A DNA stretch of 64,000 bases from Rhodospirillales bacterium (GTDB taxonomy: Bacteria > Pseudomonadota > Alphaproteobacteria > Rhodospirillales > Defluviicoccaceae): assembly GCA_016712375.1 (NCBI GenBank), contig JADJRE010000015.1:1-64000 (forward strand), in the 5' to 3' direction. How positions within the stretch are numbered: position 1 is the first letter of the stretch; each line of letters opens with the position of its first letter. This document shows, one piece after another, positions 30,547 to 39,523 of the stretch. The notes under the pieces were generated by a model. That model was given only the letters and a program-made list of their open reading frames with translations. It ran no database searches and was not told where the DNA came from. A program made the translations under genes and the position numbers.

Positions 30547-32327
30547 GCGCCAGCCGCCAAGGCGGGGGGGGGTGCGGGTTCAACGGCGGGACGATCGCCG
30601 TGGTCGCCCTCGCGCGGTTTCAACGCGCCGGCCAAAAACTGGCGGCGGGCTTCGGCGCGGCTCAACTTGCCCGAGGAGGTGTATGGCAACGATCGGGGCG
30701 CAACCAACACAATCTCACAATGGACCCCGGCGGATTTCTGGATGGTGGCGAAAATGCGACGTCGCAACTCGTCTTGCTGTTCAGGGCCAGCGCTATAGCA
30801 TTCTACCACCATCACGATGCGCTCTTCCTCGTCGTTGTCGCCGACCGAGAAGGCGGCAGCGCTGCCGATCTTTATTCCGTCAAGGTGCTCCGCCGACCAC
30901 TCCAGATCCTGCGGCCAAATGTTGCGCCCGTGGGCGATGATCATGTCCTTTCGGCGGCCGGTGATCACCAACCGCCCTTCGACCAGATAGCCCATGTCGC
31001 CGGTGTCGAGCCAACCGTCGTCGGTCAGCGCTGCCCGCGATCGGTCCGGATCGCGGAAGTAGCCCTGCATCAAGCTCGGACCGCTGACGAGTACCCGCCC
31101 AATCGCGCGGTCGGGAAGGCGGGATCCCGCATCGTCACAGATAGCAATGGCATATCCGGGCAGAGCCTGCCCGCAGAAAACGAAGGACCGCTGCCGGCCG
31201 CCGGTTTCGCAGGCGGATACGGGAGTTGCGATTCCGGCCTGCTCGTAAGCTTCCCGGTCGACCGTATCGACCTCCACGCCCTGACCGAGGGGCGAAAAGC
31301 TGACAGCTAGCGTCGCTTCCGCCAAGCCGTAGCAAGGCAAGAACGCACGCCGGTCGAATCCGTGCCCCGCGAACAGATCGGCAAACCGGTTAAGTACATC
31401 TGGCCTGACCATCTCGCCGCCGACGCCTGCCGTCCGCCAATGGCGGAGGTCGAAACAGACCCCCTCCTTGGCCGCTCGGCGCACACACAGCTCGTAGCCG
31501 AAGGCCGGGCTAAACGAGATCGTGCCGCCGTGATCGCTGATCAGCTTAAGCCACGCGCGCGGCCGCAGCGCGAAGGTCGCGGTGGGGATATAATCCACCG
31601 TCACCTGCGCCAGCATGGGGGTGATACAGAAGCCGACCAGGCCCATGTCATGATATAGGGGCAACCATGACGTCGCGCGATCGCCCGGCCCCAGCGCCAG
31701 GTGCCGGCTGATGGCGTGGGCGTTGGCATTGATCGCATGCTGCGTCACAAGGACACCGCGTGGTTCCGTCGTGCTCCCGGACGAATACTGGATGTAGCTC
31801 GGATCATTTTCGCCGAATGGCCGCAAGCAGCCTCCCGCCGTCGGCAGTGCGTAGAATTCTTCCGCGGTCCCGACAAGCGGTATCTGCGCCTGCTGAGCAG
31901 CCTCCTTCAGAAGATGAATCAGATCGGGCGACGCCATGGCGGCCGCAGGTGTGCCAGACAAGAGCATGCTGTGCAGGCGCCGGACGTAAGCCTCGTGACT
32001 CCCGACACTCAAGCTCAGCGGCAGGGGCATCGGAATCACCCCCGCATATTGGCAGCCGAAGAAGAAAACGAAGAAATCTGCCGTGGTTTCAGCGATCAGC
32101 GCCACCCGGCTTTCCCGCGGTAAGCCGGCGGCCGTCAATTTCAGCGCCAAGTCCAGCGCTCGGTCCCGCAGTTCCGCATAACCGAGAGCGGCCGCCGGTT
32201 CGCCACGGCTTGAAAAGATGTTGTACCCGGTTCGGCCACGTGCCGCATAATCGAGGCCGTCGGTCAGTGTCAAGAAGTCCCCGAGTCGCTTGGGCAGACC
32301 CGCATTGTCCGCTGTAACCAACTGCAT
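30543..32327 (-). CDS. aasR: Fatty acyl-AMP ligase for the sphingolipid ACP (AasR-like)
   Basis: The 594-residue adenylate-forming enzyme shows the A3 loop YIQYSSGSTTEPRGV, the A5 region CYGLAEATLAVSF and A7 GWLDTGDMGYL. A lysine-bearing C-terminal domain has GRRKDMIIAHGRNIWPQDLEW and a terminal YTSSGKLSRAEAR. It belongs to the FAAL-like group that loads fatty acids on carrier proteins. In the Caulobacter sphingolipid locus the equivalent loads AcpR. It is the first gene of the four-gene unit, with 585 bp of gene-free DNA upstream that probably carries the promoter. Confidence 0.87.
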   Translation of the reverse strand: MQLVTADNAGLPKRLGDFLTLTDGLDYAARGRTGYNIFSSRGEPAAALGYAELRDRALDLALKLTAAGLPRESRVALIAETTADFFVFFFGCQYAGVIPMPLPLSLSVGSHEAYVRRLHSMLLSGTPAAAMASPDLIHLLKEAAQQAQIPLVGTAEEFYALPTAGGCLRPFGENDPSYIQYSSGSTTEPRGVLVTQHAINANAHAISRHLALGPGDRATSWLPLYHDMGLVGFCITPMLAQVTVDYIPTATFALRPRAWLKLISDHGGTISFSPAFGYELCVRRAAKEGVCFDLRHWRTAGVGGEMVRPDVLNRFADLFAGHGFDRRAFLPCYGLAEATLAVSFSPLGQGVEVDTVDREAYEQAGIATPVSACETGGRQRSFVFCGQALPGYAIAICDDAGSRLPDRAIGRVLVSGPSLMQGYFRDPDRSRAALTDDGWLDTGDMGYLVEGRLVITGRRKDMIIAHGRNIWPQDLEWSAEHLDGIKIGSAAAFSVGDNDEEERIVMVVECYSAGPEQQDELRRRIFATIQKSAGVHCEIVLVAPRSLPYTSSGKLSRAEARRQFLAGALKPREGDHGDRPAVEPAPPPALAAGA

Positions 32328-32912
32328 CCCTTATGCCCTCTCCACCTTTAAATTTTAGACTGCGGGCGGTATTTGATACCTGCGCAGTGTCGGCCTCGGA
32401 CGCGGCGGGAAGGCTCATGAACGGACGTCGCGTCGGACCTGCACGACTCTGCGGAGTCAGTGCCGACCTGAAATGACTCCGGTTAACAGCTTTACCGGGA
32501 CCGGTCTTTTACTCTAGCGCTCAGACATAAACAGAAGATTCACGCCCCTCCATAACTTGCTGCTATGCCAACCATTTTTGTTTCCGGCACGCTCGCTCCG
32601 AAAGAGTCTGAGCACTAGATGAGGGTGGGTAGCAGCGGTTGCGTCAAATCAATTCTTGTTTCACAATGTTTCGCTTTAATGTCGTTCTCATTAGTTAGCG
32701 TCCGATGAGTTGGTGGAAATTAGCGGCGAGCGGCGCGCCGTTCAGTGGACCCGATACGGAGAATCGCGTGTCGCAGAGTGTGCGCACGATGTCAGCGGCG
32801 CGCGCCGACTTGCCGGATCCTGTCTTGGGGGACGGAAGCTTGATCGGAGGGGGACCGGCTCTGTCACGATGAGACAGAGGGGATAATCAGGAAGCCGAGA
32901 CCATGATAGCGG
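32328..32912. other. Intergenic region between the two sphingolipid gene blocks
   Basis: This 585-bp gap has no supported gene. Its middle (about 32560-32710) is the most AT-rich stretch in the vicinity and so a likely promoter for the acyl-AMP ligase unit, which is transcribed leftwards. I cannot assign -35/-10 boxes with confidence. Confidence 0.45.
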
Positions 32913-33830
32913 TCAGCGGAAAGCGCCGCTGCGGTAAAGGTGCCAGAAAAGCTGGATGCCCGCCAGAATGGGGTGTCGCCGCTGCCAAGGCGTCAACGTA
33001 ATCGGAACGCAGGAATGCCTGGAGATCTTCCAAGCGATGTAATCGGCACCATCGTGAAAGGTGAAGGCTGCCTTGATCAGCCGGACCACTGACAACACCT
33101 TGCCGAGTGCCTGCCGTGCCGCCCAGCGGCTGCGCGTTCCCGTGGCCGGGAGGGTGCCGTCTGCTGTGGCGTCCGCAATCAACCGGTGCAGACGCTGGTA
33201 GCGTGTGGGCCATCTGTCGAACAGCAGTGCCGGCCGATCACCGCGTTCGGCGCGCAGTTCGCAGGCATATGTGGCGCGGAACGCCTCCACCCAAAACGTT
33301 CGCGCGTCTGTGGTGACCGGCAGCGTCGGCAGCACTTCACCCGCCAGCGTCACCAGCGCCGCCGCCAGCGCCGCCTCGGTGCGTCTGCGAGCGCCGTCGT
33401 GCCTCGCCCAGGCGATGGCGGTGGGCTGGGCAAACCGTCCCCAGAAATAGGAATGGAATGCGGCCGGGCTCACCAGCCGTTCGAACTGTTGCAGGGTAAC
33501 GACCGCATACTTGCTGCGCACCTTTCGGCCATGGAAGGGTGTTTCCAGATAATAGACATTGGGCGGCAGCCAAGCGTTCAGCCGGCTGAACCACGCCGAC
33601 TGGCCAGCGGCGCGATAGTCGTCCACCAGCACGTAGAGGTCGACAATTAGTGCTTCGCTCTCGCCGTCCCGCAGGCAACTCCCGTAAGCGAGGACGGCGG
33701 CCACTGTCTGGCCGTGCCTGAGCCGGACAGCGTCGGCGATGGCGGTGATCGCGGCTGGCAGAGCCATTGCGGTTTCACTGCCAATGACCTCGACGATGGC
33801 CGCGCGCAGATCGTTCACTCTACGTTTCAC
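32913..33830 (-). CDS. Tam41-like nucleotidyltransferase in the sphingolipid locus
   Basis: The 305-residue protein has the nucleotidyltransferase glycine-serine motif AVLAYGSCLRDG followed by DLYVLVDDY, then NVYYLETPFHGRKVRSKYAV and SYFWGRFAQP. The order YGS, then D-x-(I/Y)-x-V, VYY, KY(G/A)VV and GR..(K/Q)P parallels mitochondrial Tam41, a CTP:phosphatidate cytidylyltransferase. The N-terminal motif has one acidic residue where many nucleotidyltransferases have two, as in Tam41. It overlaps the kinase gene by 4 bp. I infer activation of ceramide-phosphate or a related lipid phosphate as a CDP-lipid; no activity is known. Confidence 0.6.
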   Translation of the reverse strand: MKRRVNDLRAAIVEVIGSETAMALPAAITAIADAVRLRHGQTVAAVLAYGSCLRDGESEALIVDLYVLVDDYRAAGQSAWFSRLNAWLPPNVYYLETPFHGRKVRSKYAVVTLQQFERLVSPAAFHSYFWGRFAQPTAIAWARHDGARRRTEAALAAALVTLAGEVLPTLPVTTDARTFWVEAFRATYACELRAERGDRPALLFDRWPTRYQRLHRLIADATADGTLPATGTRSRWAARQALGKVLSVVRLIKAAFTFHDGADYIAWKISRHSCVPITLTPWQRRHPILAGIQLFWHLYRSGAFR

Positions 33831-34789
33831 ACTTTGATAAAGCGGACGACACCACCGTCGCTGATATCGAGGGGAACAGCGGGATCGGTTTCGAACAACT
33901 GGCCGTCAACGGTAAACGGGCAGGTCATCTGCAGGGAAACGCCGCTGACTCCACGGCTGTGATAGGTTTCCGCCGGCAGATGCCGGTCCGGCCAGCCGTA
34001 GAGCACCCTGGGGATGGCGCTCAGAAAGCGCTGCGGTGGGTAATCGACGACGGTCATCCGCACCGGGCCATCTCCGTCATTCCAGAAAGGCCGCGCGCCC
34101 AGAACCAACCGGTCGAGAGTGGTGATGCTAACCACCAGCCGTTGGCCGCTCCATGCCGGCTCCCCCGGAACTGACAGAGCGATTGAATCACCTTTAAACA
34201 AGGTGCTGGTGCGGCGCCGAAAGATCCACTCGAACACCGTGCCTGCCAAAGTCGCGGCGTTCGCACAACCTGCCTCCAAACCGATGGAGTGGACGTTCGA
34301 GTGGCAGAGTTGGATGGCGCGGACGACGGCTGCCGTGCCGAAGTACATCCCGTACTGCATGGAAGAACCCTGGGGAGAGGCGACTCGCAGCACATGGCGG
34401 CGGACGGTGAATCCGGCAAGAGTTTCGCGGCCGCCGACTTGCCGCATCAAACGATCCAGTGCATCCGCCGGGCGCCCCTGGGGACCCACATCGCCCGCGG
34501 TCATATTGGTCATGCCACCGGACAGGACCAGAATAGGGGGAACTTCAGGGAATGGGTTGTCCGTCAACAGTTCAGTCAGCACCCCTTGTACCGTCCCATC
34601 GCCGCCGAGTACCGCCAGCACGTCAGTGGGGTGCTGGGCGGCGTCGCGCAACAGGTCACGCAGCGCCGCAAAGTCTTCGAAGCGCGCGTGCCTGATCGGC
34701 GGATAGCAACGGGCCACGGCCTGGACGCTGCCCAGCAACCGCCGCACACGGTGGCTCTTGACGTTGCTTAACAGGGCGACACGGATCAT
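33827..34789 (-). CDS. Diacylglycerol/ceramide kinase-like lipid kinase
   Basis: The 320-residue protein has the catalytic loop VLAVLGGDGTVQGVLTELL (GGDGT), then SGGMTNMTAGDVG. The second domain ends with TCPFTVDGQLFETD, the usual order in LCB5/DAGK-family lipid kinases. Its position in the sphingolipid locus points to ceramide or a sphingoid base as substrate; a CpgB-type ceramide kinase from Caulobacter is the nearest functional analogue. Both ends are translationally coupled, overlapping the nucleotidyltransferase start and the small ORF stop by 4 bp. Confidence 0.82.
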   Translation of the reverse strand: MIRVALLSNVKSHRVRRLLGSVQAVARCYPPIRHARFEDFAALRDLLRDAAQHPTDVLAVLGGDGTVQGVLTELLTDNPFPEVPPILVLSGGMTNMTAGDVGPQGRPADALDRLMRQVGGRETLAGFTVRRHVLRVASPQGSSMQYGMYFGTAAVVRAIQLCHSNVHSIGLEAGCANAATLAGTVFEWIFRRRTSTLFKGDSIALSVPGEPAWSGQRLVVSITTLDRLVLGARPFWNDGDGPVRMTVVDYPPQRFLSAIPRVLYGWPDRHLPAETYHSRGVSGVSLQMTCPFTVDGQLFETDPAVPLDISDGGVVRFIKV

Positions 34790-35019
34790 CGGACGCGCGA
34801 TGAAGGCCGAGGAAGCCAGGACGGGGGTCGAGGGCCGGCGAGCAACGAGCGGACGATGACGGCCTTGTACTTGAGGCGGCGATTGACCTCCCGCGACAAC
34901 CAGCCGCGCAGGCTTTTTGTTGCCAGATCGCGGATCCGTGGCGCAATTGGGGCCATAACGCGCGGGTCGGATAGGAACGCGACGACGAAGAGCTGATGGT
35001 GGCTGCTGGGATCCGTCAT
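34786..35019 (-). CDS. Small unknown ORF coupled in the sphingolipid operon
   Basis: The predicted 77-residue protein is basic (many Arg and Lys), with no clear signal peptide: after MTDPSSHHQLFVVAFLSD comes RVMAPIAPRIRDLATKSLRG, and it ends in WLPRPSSRVR. Its start overlaps the stop of the upstream nucleotidyltransferase (ATGA), and its stop overlaps the kinase start (ATGA). Such double overlap is what a real operon gene shows. No family is recognised. It could be a subunit or regulator of its neighbours, or a fragment of a larger protein; I cannot decide. Confidence 0.6.
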   Translation of the reverse strand: MTDPSSHHQLFVVAFLSDPRVMAPIAPRIRDLATKSLRGWLSREVNRRLKYKAVIVRSLLAGPRPPSWLPRPSSRVR

Positions 35020-35831
35020 GGCGCACAATGGCCCTCGATGCGTCGCTGCAGGATCGCTTCCACCAACTCCAGATCTGCCGGGCGATCGACGTCGATGGCC
35101 GCGTCCGGGGTGCTGATCACAACAGGCGACGTTTGTACCCGCAGCACCCGGGAAGCCTCCTGAAATGCCGCAGCCAACGTCAGCCGATTAAACAGATACG
35201 CGAACAGCGGCTTCATTCCGAAGACGCGGACGATGCGCCATGGCCGCTTGCGGTTCTGCTCGATGGATCGCCAAAAGCGGAAAGCCGCCAGTGCCTCCGG
35301 CGTCTGCACTGCAAACATGTTACAGCTACTATATCTGTCGTCTCTAAAGCGGTAGACGGTCCGCCGGGACTTGGGATAGGCGGAGAAGAGCAGCGCCGCC
35401 GACGCCAGAGCCACCGTGAGGTCGCCCGCCGAACGCAAGGCGCCACTGATAAACTCGTCCACCATCTCGCGGGTCAGTAGCGCGTGATCGGCGGTGGTGA
35501 CGAGTGTGGGAAGCTCGATGTGGTGTTGCTCCACTGCCGCCAGCACGCTCGCGGCCGGTGATTCGGCCGCAGCTATGCTCGAGAGCCGCTGGCTGGCCAT
35601 CAGAACCGAAATGGCGGGCAGGGTTTCGATGACGTTTGGGGTTTCAATGCAGACGACGATGCGGTCAATATTGAGGCTGCTGGCCAGCGCCTCTGCTACT
35701 CGGCTCAGCATCGGGATGCCTCCGGCGAGTGCCAGGCACTTGTGTGATACACCGGCTTCCGCCGCCACTGGGTCGTCGCCGTTGCGCCGCCCGGCAAGGA
35801 TCAGCGCGTTGAAACGGACAGGTGCGGCCAT
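35016..35831 (-). CDS. MobA-like NTP transferase in the sphingolipid operon
   Basis: The 271-residue protein has a nucleotidyltransferase Rossmann start NALILAGRRNGDDPVAAEAG with HKCLALAGGIPMLSRV, then TLVTTADHALLTREMVD and DVDRPADLELVEAIL. This is the NTP_transf_3 layout (mannose-1-P/MobA-type enzymes). In the ceramide locus it could activate a head group such as a glycerol- or sugar-phosphate. The substrate is not deducible. The start ATG 35831 is two bases downstream of the acyltransferase stop, which ends at 35834. Confidence 0.7.
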   Translation of the reverse strand: MAAPVRFNALILAGRRNGDDPVAAEAGVSHKCLALAGGIPMLSRVAEALASSLNIDRIVVCIETPNVIETLPAISVLMASQRLSSIAAAESPAASVLAAVEQHHIELPTLVTTADHALLTREMVDEFISGALRSAGDLTVALASAALLFSAYPKSRRTVYRFRDDRYSSCNMFAVQTPEALAAFRFWRSIEQNRKRPWRIVRVFGMKPLFAYLFNRLTLAAAFQEASRVLRVQTSPVVISTPDAAIDVDRPADLELVEAILQRRIEGHCAP

Positions 35832-35833
35832 GC

Positions 35834-37029
35834 CTACGCCAAGTCCTTGCGGAAGATCCGATAGGTTTTGTATGCGCGCCCGCCCCATTTTTCGATCAGG
35901 CGGCGTACCGCAGTGTTGTCTTCGAGAATCCATGATAGTTCGGCGGAGCGAAACCCTTTGCGCTGGTGTGATACGCGGATCTTTTCAATCACGCCGTGGG
36001 CAAGCACGATGCTGAGGACCGAACCGTGATAGCGGCGCAGCACTCCCATCAAGGGAATGCGGGCAGTCTTTACGCCCACAACCTTCAAACGCCACAGTGC
36101 CTTGGCCCATCCAAACGGCAGCAGGCGTCCTTTGAGGTCGGCAATCGCCTCGTTGATATTCGGCAGGCATACTACGACAGCAGCAGGAACGCCGTCCACT
36201 TCGCCGATAGCCACGTCTTCAGACTGCAGCAGCGGCTTCAGCATATGCGCCAGATGCTGCATCTCCGCGTGCGAGAATGGCAGGAAGCCCCAATTGTCCG
36301 CCCAGGCGTCGTTAAAGATGGTGACAACAAGAGCGATCTCGTCCTTGAACTTGGTCATGTCCATGAAGCGGAAGCGTAAACCCGATAGACCGGCAGCCTT
36401 GGCGGCAAGGGCGCGTATGGCGGGCGATGGCTCGCTCACGACATCATAGGTATACGCGATCAGGTCCTTGGCTTTGCGATAGCCACACTGTTCCACCCGC
36501 TCGCCGTACCAGGGGCGGCCATGACCCATCATCACCGAAGGGGGGTGTCAAATCCGTCGATCAGCAGGCCGCTTTCGTCATTGATGGAAAGATTGAAGGG
36601 GCCCATCACCTGACGCAGGCCGCGGCTGCGCAGCCATGTCTCGGCGGTGTTGAACAGCCGCGCAAAGACCTCGGCGTCGTCTTCCGCCTCGAGAAAACCG
36701 AAATGGCCGGTCGCGTCTTGATAACGGCGGAGATGGACCTGGTTGATCTGGGCACTGATCCGGCCGACCGTTTGACCGTCCCTCTCGGCGAGCCATAGCT
36801 GCGCTTCCGCGTGCTGAAAAAACGGATTGCGGCTGGGATCAAAGTGGAGCTTCCGTTCAAGACGCAGCGGCGCAACCCAGGAGGGATCGTCGGCATAGAG
36901 CTTTTCCGGCAACGTGATAAAGCGCTTTAGCAACGCGCGCCCACTGACTGCCGTTATTCGCAGCGACCCCGTTCCTGCGGTCGACGCCGTGCCGGCGCTC
37001 CGCCCGGCGGCCGAAGCCTGTTGCGCCAT
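35834..37029 (-). CDS. Bacterial ceramide synthase-like N-acyltransferase (frameshifted)
   Basis: The N-terminal part has LYADDPSWVAPLRLERKL, NPFFQHAEAQLWLAERDGQT, VGRISAQI and MGPFNLSINDESGLLIDGFD. The C-terminal part continues with VMMGHGRPWYGERVE and KIRVSHQRKGFRSAELSWIL. These are hallmarks of the GNAT-like group that includes bacterial ceramide synthase of Caulobacter (bCerS). That enzyme acylates the sphingoid amine. A single missing C in the run after GAC-ACC near 36540 splits it; restoring it gives about 398 residues. It lies at the head of the minus-strand run towards the kinase, 42 bp from the glycosyltransferase gene. Confidence 0.75.
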
Positions 37030-37071
37030 CTTATCCAGCGCCTTCTGTCAAGACGGCCGCTCTTTCGTACA

Positions 37072-38052
37072 TCAATGTTGGCGCTGTGCGGCCAGTGGCC
37101 GGGTTCGGTCCAGCACCTCGAACGCATCGCGCCTGATATGGCCGCGTGCCATTTCATCGCGCAGCAGGGGTTCGCTGACTTGGCCGTTGTCGAGGCACTC
37201 CCGCAACAAACCGAAAAACAACCGCTCCTGTGCCCTGTCGGGGTGGCGAAGGTACCGGCCGATCAATTTCCCAGGTCCAACGACCTGGCGTGCTATGTGG
37301 AGAACCGAGTTGTAAAACGGCACTGGCTTGAAAGATTCAGCGACGGTGAAGTCGATGGCGAGACCGGTCTTCCACGGTTGGGTGATGCGGCGAGTGTTGT
37401 GCAACATCTTTGTCTGCGGCGTCAGCCGGTCAAAATCGTTCCAGACGCTTTCAAGCGCGCCAATGGTCTGCGGTGGCTCCAGTTTGAGGGAAATCCAGTC
37501 CATGTAATCACGCTCGAACGAAAACAGCGAATCGAAATCCTCCCTTGGGCGCCAGTGCTGGAGCCGACTGCAGTCCAACAACATAACGCTGGATGCGTAA
37601 TATCCGTGCGTGCCCTTTGGCCCGTCGCGCATGCGGCAAAGGATCGCCTTACCCGCCATGTCGCGACAGAGCAACTCGCCGACGTCGGCGACAGCGAAAA
37701 CGTCGGGGTCGATGATCGCGGCACGTCCCACATAGTCCATCAGCTGAGGTGGCAAGAACCGCAGCGGTGTGAACGACTGCAGGTCGCCCATGTCCCAGGT
37801 CCGGATCGCCCCGTCCCGGATGAATGACTGGCCCTGCCGAGCGCCAAGCCAGGGATAGTCTCTGGTATGAATGATTCGCACGCCGAAGCTGTCTGGCCTG
37901 CAGGCGTTCCGCCGCAACGCATACGCTGCCACCAGGGCACCGACGACTTGCTTTTCATTAGTGTGGATGAAGACACAAGGCTTCAACTCTGCACGTCCCG
38001 CTTCGCTATCAGATACGTCCCGACCGCCTCTTCTCAAAACAGAGATAGGCAT
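37072..38052 (-). CDS. GT8-like glycosyltransferase, probably of the sphingolipid locus
   Basis: The 326-residue protein reads VFIHTNEKQVVGALVAAYAL, then IIDPDVFAVADVGELL (a DxD-type metal motif) and MLLDCSRL. HNTRRITQPWKTGL follows near the end, the order of a GT-A/GT8-like enzyme. No membrane segment is evident. The start at 38052 is the first reasonable ATG; 41 more codons are open upstream but have no ribosome site. It precedes the ceramide synthase-like gene and may add a sugar to ceramide. Confirmation of donor and acceptor is impossible from sequence. Confidence 0.6.
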   Translation of the reverse strand: MPISVLRRGGRDVSDSEAGRAELKPCVFIHTNEKQVVGALVAAYALRRNACRPDSFGVRIIHTRDYPWLGARQGQSFIRDGAIRTWDMGDLQSFTPLRFLPPQLMDYVGRAAIIDPDVFAVADVGELLCRDMAGKAILCRMRDGPKGTHGYYASSVMLLDCSRLQHWRPREDFDSLFSFERDYMDWISLKLEPPQTIGALESVWNDFDRLTPQTKMLHNTRRITQPWKTGLAIDFTVAESFKPVPFYNSVLHIARQVVGPGKLIGRYLRHPDRAQERLFFGLLRECLDNGQVSEPLLRDEMARGHIRRDAFEVLDRTRPLAAQRQH

Positions 38053-38314
38053 GCAGCCACTTAAGAGCTTGCCATCCAGGCAGGAGCACCAGGTCGCCGC
38101 CCGGTCGTCTTCCATCCGACAGCGCCAAGTAGCAGATCTAGAGCGATGCGCCAAGGTGTCGCGGAGACGTAACAAACCGAAACAATGTTTGATTCGACCT
38201 TCGGCGCAATGTCGTCCAAAGCGGGCACATTCCCCGATGCTGGTGAGGCGTGCTCGTAAGCGATCGGGGAGGTTGTCCGCGGTCGCACTTAATCTTGGCG
38301 GGAGGGAGAATCAA

Positions 38315-39523
38315 TTGCCGGACGCTTCGGCACCCCAGAACCCGATGCACACACCCCGCGTATGGGCGCTGCTTGGACATAAAGCGGGCGAGAACTCGCA
38401 GGTCCTGGCCCTGGCAGAAGCCTTGGGCTGGCCATTTGAGAGCAAGAATTTCAGCTATAAGTGGTACGGGCCGGCGGTCAATCTTCTGCGTTGTCCTACG
38501 CTGGCGGGCATCGTTAAGGAGCGATCCAGCATCCTAGAATCGCCTTGGCCGGATTTGATCATCACCGCCGGGTGGTCTAACGAGCCGGTGGCGCGCTGGA
38601 TTCGGCGCCTGGCGGCGGCGGACGGGCATCGAGTCCGTATCACGCATCTCGGCCGGACGTGGGCCAAGATCGAACACTTCGATCTGATCATCACCACTCC
38701 GCAATATCGGCTACCGGTACGCTACAATGTGTTGCACAACAAAATGCCTTTGCACCGCATCAGTAGTGAGCGACTTACGAACGACGCCAGGCACTGGCAG
38801 TGCCGGCTCGACCACTTGTCCGGCCCCCTCATCACCGTGGTGATCGGCGGAAGCAGTGGGCCATACACTTTCGATCGCACAGCAGCAAGGCGGTTGGCGC
38901 GTCAAGCGTCGGCCTTAGCCGCCGCCCGTGGCGGCTCGCTCCTGGTGACGACCAGTTCCCGGACGCCTGCTCCGACCATCGACGTATTGTGTGCGGAGGT
39001 GTCCGTGCCGGCGTTTGTATATCGATGGTCAAAAGGCGACACCAATAATCCATACTTTGCGTTTCTTGGACTCGCCAGTGAGATTGTCGTCACCGGCGAC
39101 AGCATATCGATGCTGGCGGAAGCGTGCGCCACGCGTAAACCCGTCCACATTTTCGATGTAGGTGAAGGTGAGAACGCCATGCGGCCGAAATCCGGCAAGG
39201 CGCACCGCACCGCTCGAAACTGGTTGCAGCGATGGACCCACGTCGAAGCGGCGCACATTCGCGCGTTCGGTTACCGGCAGATGATGCGTTTCGGTCCACC
39301 GAGACTAAGCCGCGACATTTGCCTCGTCCATGCCTCCCTGACAGGTTCGGGCCTGGCAGTGTGGCTGGGTGACCCTGTCCTGGATAATCGTCAGCACCCC
39401 GCCCTTAAGTGTCGAGACCAAGCTATCAACCGGGTGCGAGGACTGTTCGATTTCACTCTGGGCAGCGGCACAGCTTCCATCGAAGCTGGTAACCTTTCCC
39501 GTCTTGCGCACCAATCCTTCTGA
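38315..39523 (+). CDS. ELM1/DUF1022-family protein (mitochondrial-fission-ELM1-like)
   Basis: Conserved landmarks of the ELM1 family are VWALLGHKAGENSQVLALAE, WPDLIITAGWSNEPVARWI, THLGRTWAKIEHFDLIITTP, LITVVIGGSSGPYTF and ITGDSISMLAEACATRKPVH-like residues (here VTGDSISMLAEA). The predicted glycosyltransferase-B-like fold suggests a role in envelope sugars or lipids. TTG 38315 has GGAGGGAGAA five bases before it; ATG 38345 is an alternative and lies closer to the family start. The gene is divergent from the glycosyltransferase. It has a C-terminal extension of about 30 residues beyond the family core. Confidence 0.75.
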   Translation: MPDASAPQNPMHTPRVWALLGHKAGENSQVLALAEALGWPFESKNFSYKWYGPAVNLLRCPTLAGIVKERSSILESPWPDLIITAGWSNEPVARWIRRLAAADGHRVRITHLGRTWAKIEHFDLIITTPQYRLPVRYNVLHNKMPLHRISSERLTNDARHWQCRLDHLSGPLITVVIGGSSGPYTFDRTAARRLARQASALAAARGGSLLVTTSSRTPAPTIDVLCAEVSVPAFVYRWSKGDTNNPYFAFLGLASEIVVTGDSISMLAEACATRKPVHIFDVGEGENAMRPKSGKAHRTARNWLQRWTHVEAAHIRAFGYRQMMRFGPPRLSRDICLVHASLTGSGLAVWLGDPVLDNRQHPALKCRDQAINRVRGLFDFTLGSGTASIEAGNLSRLAHQSF

